Notes under the pieces: generated by a model
What the model was told of the DNA's origin: nothing
The model's database searches: none
Seen by the model: the letters and a program-made list of their open reading frames with translations, nothing else
Shown here: positions 59,454-64,000 of the stretch, piece after piece
How the letters are laid out: each line of letters opens with the position of its first letter
How positions within the stretch are numbered: position 1 is the stretch's first letter
Position numbers and translations under genes: made by a program
Assembly (NCBI GenBank): GCA_033239525.1
Contig: BSYO01000038.1
Coordinates: 10,729,041 to 10,793,040 of the forward strand
Reading direction: 5' to 3'
DNA: 64,000 nucleotides
Source of the DNA: Nepenthes gracilis
Lineage: Eukaryota > Streptophyta > Magnoliopsida > Caryophyllales > Nepenthaceae

Positions 59454-60249
59454 TTACATTATATATATATAGGCCACGTAGTAGTAGATTCACTGTGAAG
59501 AACACAGCTAGCAAGCCAAAGCGCCCCCGAATCCATTATATATACAAGTAAAACCGGTAGGATCTCCCCTAAAAGTAAAGAAAAATTCGTACAAATAACC
59601 TATAAATAAGGTCATCTATAATTAACAAAGACACCAAATTTTAAAATTTTTTCAAGTAAACATTCACAAATTCATCATTACACATCTACAAACCCATCAT
59701 TACACATCCACTGAAAGAAAACTATCATTCCTCGATATGATCATAATCCAATACAATATTCTCAACTACTATATTGGTTGCGTGCACCCATGGAAAGCAA
59801 AATCGTCGTAAAAAATGCCGCCCCATGCGTAAAACCTGCACAATATTCAAGATTGTATTAAATAAGATACATAAAATTTATCGTCAGATGTTTAAATATA
59901 ACTCTAAAAAATTAACCTTTCTATTATCGTCAGATGTAAAGTGATAGTTTCATATACCTTTCTGCTGATTTTTTTTCTATTAGTCAGCACTTTTTTCGTT
60001 AGTCATATGAGATCCTGAGAAAGTATTGTGTTGGCACTAAAAGAATATAGATATAATTAGAAATAAAGGAAAAAATCTTTGTTAACAAATCAATATATAA
60101 ACAAAGTACTACAACAATACCATAAGTAACTGCATGTATGACAACGGTTGTTGAGATCGACTGCTATTCACATCAACAATCGAATTTAAAGTTTGTTCCC
60201 GACAAAAAATAATTAATCGGATATGAGTATAACGGTAATTGTTACATAT
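59452..60249. other. Left flank of the Mutator-type remnant
   Basis: A short (TA)n and mixed sequence follow the break in element C. Repeated CATCATTACACATC phrases lie at 59670-59715. It is probably the 3' non-coding end of the transposon. No terminal repeat was identified. Confidence 0.4.
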
Positions 60250-62030
60250 AATGTCTTGATATAATAAGTAAGCAACTATATACTAACCTCGGTTTGTATG
60301 ATTCGCAATGATTTGTCAGATTTCTTACATTTTTTTCTTTCCAAACAGCCTTTCGGACGTTTTGTTGCCTTTCTTCCTCCCTTATGCTTCACACCCTTGA
60401 CAATCCGATCCGTCATTTGTGTTGGCATAATGGAGGATGAACCTCCTCAAACGAATCGGATGAAAAATTTTGGACAAGGCTTTCAATCTCTCTGACTTTT
60501 GCCTCTAACTTTCCCTCCATTCGAAATCACTTCCAATGCGTAGACAACTACGCATAATTCTTCCTGAAATTGCCTTCCGACCCGACTGCGTATCTTAAAG
60601 TTGGCAAATTATATGAACCTATATCTGGAGCGTTATCCCTTGCTTTCCGAGTCCACCTCTTCAAAATATATTTATCCTAGATGGATCGTAAATCATGTAT
60701 GTTGAATATTTTGAAAGCATGTGAACACAAAATTCCAAATGTTTCATACATTCGGCAATCACATTGTACCATTTGTGTATGATGATCAAATGATACGATA
60801 CGAACGCGATGGATCTGCATGTAACCCTAAGATATAAATGGGCTACTCACGGAAAGTACACATATACTCATTATTTTTAACAATTCCATTTGACGAGCTT
60901 GAAAATTGTTGGAGAATATATTTTCGATGCTTGAATCATTAGTGGACAATCAATACTTATTAAATTGGGAATTTTTTTGTCTTGATTCATACTCAAGACA
61001 CAATTCTTTATATCTCTTCTTTTCAAGCACTCTATCAAAATGGTGAAAAAATCTCTAACATTAAGATCACACCTCAAATGATTTTTTAGATCACTGTTAA
61101 GGCTTTCACTTAGTGCGTACTTCTAATTCCCAATGTAAACACATTTTTCATAAAACACGCATGACCCATTTATACCTTACACAATAGATTCCATCTAACC
61201 ATAACCTTGCATGGCCCTGCCTTCCTCCGCGGACACCATAGTTGACCAAGCACTCTCAAATTGTCTTTCATCCTCGTATCCATACATCAAATTACTAAAT
61301 CTGGAAAGCAAACCATCACGATTCGCAAGATGTTTAGTGGCATTTTACATAATATGCCAAGTGCACAAACCGTGCCATGTTGGCCGCATCACTAACGCGA
61401 GAGCCTTCGCCATCATGCATCTTGATCTGTAAAAATAGTTTGGGAGCCCGCCCACGTGACAATTCAAAAAGGTCTCAAATAACCAAACAAAAGAGTCGGC
61501 CCGTTTATCGTACAATAATGCCGCTCAAAAATAACGATCGATCTATGATGGTTAAAACTCAAAAAACCCCAAACGGACCGCAAACCTTTATTTGTCCCAT
61601 AAGTTGTATCAAAATCACGACATCACCAAACACTTGATAATCAACAATCATTTGTGCATCCGCCCAAAATAAATTAGTGACACAATCTTCATTATCTAAC
61701 GTATATGTCACTAATAAATTTTTGACACTTATTTTTCATTCTCTAATAAGACACAATCCATTCTAAGAACTGGACAACCACAGCGTGTTTATCGATGTTT
61801 TGCATTTTCATCCTCACCGCTTATCTAAGTAGGCGTGTATAACCTTTTGAACAACAAAACGTTACAGATATATCTACTTTATCAATTTTGGATTTCCTAA
61901 CTAAATGTTTTAAATCTTGAAAATCCCATTCGACCATATCGTTTCCAATACCCCTTTCTCAGCATCATCCATATCATCAAAAATCATGCCAGTTTTTTGG
62001 AGTATTTTTATCCATTATAAAAAATGCAAT
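60250..62030 (-). pseudogene. FAR1/FHY3-type Mutator-like transposase remnant
   Basis: Minus-strand blocks appear in family order. DYQVFGDVVIFDTTYGTNKG (near 61640-61590) has the first catalytic Asp. DSFVWLFETFL is near 61480. TDQDA (61430-61417) has the second Asp. LCTWHI is near 61360. ESLNSDLKNHL and VRDFFTILIECLKRRD lie at 61100-61000. IYSPTIFKLV is near 60890. A complete SWIM zinc finger (C-x-C...GILCSHA, 60756-60708) is followed by YILKRWTRKARD. Frame changes and stops separate the blocks. FAR1/FHY3 proteins are domesticated Mutator transposases. Here the setting (transposon debris, breaks) favours a dead mobile element over a host regulator. Confidence 0.86.
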
Positions 62031-62049
62031 AACAAAACAAAATAGTGGA

Positions 62050-62400
62050 AAACATTACATTATATACAACATATATATTTTATATATAATATATTTTATT
62101 TAAATACATGTATATATATATTATTTATATGTATATATTTTATATATATAAATATATAAATATGTATATATTTTATTTAAATATATAAATATTTAATAAT
62201 ATATATACATATGTTTATATATTTATATAAATATATATATATATATAATATATAAATATATATATATATATAATATATATATATAATATATAAATATATA
62301 TATATATAATATATAAATAAATATATATATAATATACGTAAATATATATATTTATATTTTATTTAAATATATAAAAATTTAAAAATATACAAATATACAA
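62050..62400. repeat. TA-rich low-complexity block
   Basis: About 350 bases almost entirely of TA, TATAT and AAATATAT units. Confidence 0.95.
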
Positions 62401-62429
62401 ATACGTACAGCAAATCCGGTGGTGGACAA

Positions 62430-62610
62430 TCCGAATCCCAAATCGCCGGTGGACAACGACGACGCAGACGGCTACGAAACCGGCCGCAAATTCGAATCCC
62501 AAATCTCGCCGGTGGACAACGACGACGGAGACGGCTGGACGACACAGACGGCTACGAATCCGGCCGCAAAATCGAATCCCAAATCTCGCCGGTGGACAAC
62601 GACGATTCTC
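62430..62610. repeat. Three-copy tandem repeat
   Basis: Units of about 63-84 bases, each starting CGAATCCCAAATC[TC]GCCGGTGGACAACGACGA with GACGGCTACGAA..CCGGCCGCAAA further on. The third copy is partial and leads into the long inverted repeat. Confidence 0.85.
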
Positions 62611-62735
62611 AAACACGACCGGCAATGGCGTCTGTGTTCCTCGGGCGACAGCTGCGCAAAATGACGAGTAGAAGAGGAATAGAGGAAAAGAGAGAGATAG
62701 GGGCAGTGAAGGACGAAATGCGGAAGGGAATCGGG

Positions 62736-62766
62736 GGCTCTGCGACGGCAAAGGCGTCGCAGAGCC
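62736..62766. repeat. Perfect 12-bp hairpin, 7-base loop
   Basis: GGCTCTGCGACG at 62736-62747 and CGTCGCAGAGCC at 62755-62766. Confidence 0.95.
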
Positions 62767-62777
62767 AACGACGCCTG

Positions 62778-62814
62778 ATTCAGGGCCGTTGGATGAAATC
62801 CAACGGCCCTGAAT
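62778..62814. repeat. Perfect 17-bp hairpin, 3-base loop
   Basis: ATTCAGGGCCGTTGGAT at 62778-62794 is followed by GAA and its exact reverse complement at 62798-62814. Confidence 0.97.
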
Positions 62815-62866
62815 TCATTAATAAAAAAAAAAACGAATTTAATTTTAAAAAACACGGGAAATCTCT

Positions 62867-62899
62867 CAGCCGTCGGATTAAAAACGAATCCGACGGCTG
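62867..62899. repeat. Perfect 13-bp hairpin, 7-base loop
   Basis: CAGCCGTCGGATT at 62867-62879 and AATCCGACGGCTG at 62887-62899. Confidence 0.96.
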
Positions 62900-63168
62900 T
62901 GGCTCATCTCCCTCTCCCTCTTCTGTTTCAAAAAACCCTCGCGTCCCCATTTGCGTCGGCGCCCCTCTCTCTCTCTTCTCTCTGTCTTTTCCTCTCCTCC
63001 TCTTCTCGTCGTCATTTTGCGCAGCCGTCTCTGTCGTCCGAGAAACAGAGACGGCGACGACGGTCGTGATTGAGGATCGTCGTTGTCCTCCGACGCGATT
63101 TGGGATTCGCATTGTCCACCGGCGCGATTTGGGAGGGAGACACCCTCTGGAACGTCAGGGGCCGTGAG

Positions 63169-64000
63169 CTAGGCAATCCTACGGCACAGGCGGATGCCGT
63201 CCCAATATCTCGACTCCAGGACAAGATTCACCTCCGAAGGAGAGAGTCGCACCATCAGGTCTCTTGTCAGGCGAGAATCGTCGTCTTCAAGATCAGAGAC
63301 CATCTTCTTCAGCTGCTCGACCTCCTGCCTTAGGAGCGTGAACTGTTGAGTTCGCTGGCAACTGTTCGTCCTTAGACGCCTGACTTCCTCCAGCATTTGC
63401 CTGTTCTCTTCCCGCAACTTCTCGCTCTCTCATTGAAGGGAAGCAGCCTTGGCCCTCATAAGACGAATAGTCTCCTGCACATAAGCGGCCAGCCCGTCGA
63501 TAGAATCAGCCTCACTAGGAACCTACGAATGAAAGAGAAGGTCAGAAATTCTTGGAACTCCATACCGAAGGCGAGCACCCAACTCAAGATAATTATACCT
63601 GGGCAGAAGATACATCCGGATGACTAACTCCTCATCTTGGAGCCAGAAAGCATGGGGGTTCGGTGCGTCCAACCGTAGCCTCCTTAGGACTGAGAGGGCC
63701 TGGAATATCGAACAATATGGGGATGCTTGGGGGCTCCACCTCTTGAGCCGCCCTAACAGCAACGACCTCCACAATCGCCTCAGCCCTGGACGGGCTAGCC
63801 TCTCGCCCGATTTTAATTTGTACCTCCTCAGCAAAAGACGCGCCACTCTCCGCCATGGGTGCGCCCTCAACGGTCAACTCTGGTGGCTCCAGATCAGCGA
63901 GCGGGGCCACAGGGGACTCTCCTCCAGAATGAATCTCCATCGTAGGGACGCCGTGCTCAGCCAGTGGCACGGCAGGAATTGGTACGAACCCGTCAATTCC
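63169..64000 (-). pseudogene. Two-exon coding locus, partial at the window edge, two in-frame TGA codons
   Basis: Exon 1 is open from the edge to 63599. The intron 63598-63523 (76 bases) has GTATAA at its start and TTCATTCGTAG at its end, and exon 2 runs 63522-63169. Joining them keeps one reading frame. Exon 1 is acidic and Pro/Glu/Ala-rich (PLAEHGVPTMEIHSGGE). Exon 2 begins VPSEADSIDGLAAYVQET and continues into a predicted coiled coil (REENRQMLEEVRRLR, LLRQEVEQLKKMVSDLEDDD). Two TGA codons (63634-63632 and 63432-63430) break it. Each could have been TGG. I do not recognise the family. Position and strand fit the antisense frame of a Tat element (compare 32.56-34.1 kb), so it may belong to element C. 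Otherwise it is a decayed host gene. Confidence 0.6.

Larger units (their letters stand above)
62434..63150. repeat. Foldback locus: long imperfect inverted repeat with three perfect hairpins
   Basis: The outer arms (about 62565-62705 and 62975-63130) are reverse complements at roughly four of five bases. Both have CCCAAATC.CG.CGGTGGACAA, CTGCGCAAAATGACGA and AGAGGAAAAGA. Between them sit three perfect short hairpins, listed separately. Frames up to 191 codons on both strands follow from the GC-rich repeats and are not supported as genes. It could be an internally deleted Mutator-like element with long terminal inverted repeats, or a hairpin-RNA source. Confidence 0.75.

Noticed and set aside
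60250..62030. Functional FAR1/FHY3 host regulator
   Set aside because: Multiple stops and frame changes separate the conserved blocks, and the locus sits in a broken retroelement.
62359..63167. Several frames of 80-191 codons on both strands
   Set aside because: They follow from the GC-rich inverted and tandem repeats. Frames mirror one another across the foldback and show only low-complexity Ser/Arg/Pro sequence.

Overview
This is a nuclear window from a flowering plant, most likely a eudicot. The evidence is the AT-rich spacer DNA, the plant-only architectures of the two host genes, and dense plant LTR retrotransposon debris (Tat-type Ty3/gypsy, Tekay/Del-like LTRs, a TRIM, a FAR1-type Mutator relative). 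The sequence alone does not name the species. I see no rRNA, tRNA or CRISPR feature.

Only two convincing host genes are present, about 30 kb apart. The first is an intronless A20/AN1 zinc-finger stress-associated protein on the + strand (16629-17144). The second is a DRT100-type secreted leucine-rich-repeat protein on the - strand (48213-47149). Its body is well conserved, but its reading frame shifts just before the family's C-terminal cysteine cap. A third gene-like locus enters from the right edge on the - strand (64000-63169). It has a clean 76-base intron that joins two exons in phase, and two in-frame TGA codons, so it is a pseudogene or a retrotransposon-borne antisense reading frame.

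Layout from left to right. 848-1257 is a MITE-like element. 1747-8809 is an old AT-decayed Tat retroelement with gag and integrase remnants and Tekay-like LTR DNA inside it. 9226-10181 is a solo LTR with a perfect 5-base target duplication. 11.2-16 kb holds minus-strand LTR fragments. The stress-protein gene follows. 18.2-19.7 kb has more solo or partial LTRs. 20458-24270 is an LTR element whose LTRs carry two successive minisatellites (20-base and 28-base units). 24552-25192 is a solo LTR. 26360-35060 is a complete Tat element with perfect AACTC duplications but indel-broken genes. 35-43 kb has LTR fragments, a solo LTR and a degenerate AT-rich repeat array. 44.6-47 kb has two more LTRs. The DRT100 gene follows, then a third minisatellite (48.66-48.99 kb). 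49.8-53.2 kb holds LTR sequences. 53985-54388 is a TRIM with perfect TTATA duplications. From 55706 a third Tat element runs until it breaks right after its YVDD codons. A FAR1/Mutator-type transposase remnant (-), a TA-rich block and a foldback locus with three perfect short hairpins follow.

The two host genes do not form a pathway or operon. Both belong to families tied to stress responses, and the DRT100 promoter has a tight TATA/CCAAT/G-box arrangement. Most of the window records repeated insertion, LTR-LTR recombination to solo LTRs, and decay. I found no clear undescribed system. The best leads are the foldback/hairpin locus at 62.43-63.15 kb, the minisatellites in transcribed LTR leaders, the frameshifted DRT100 end and the spliced edge locus.
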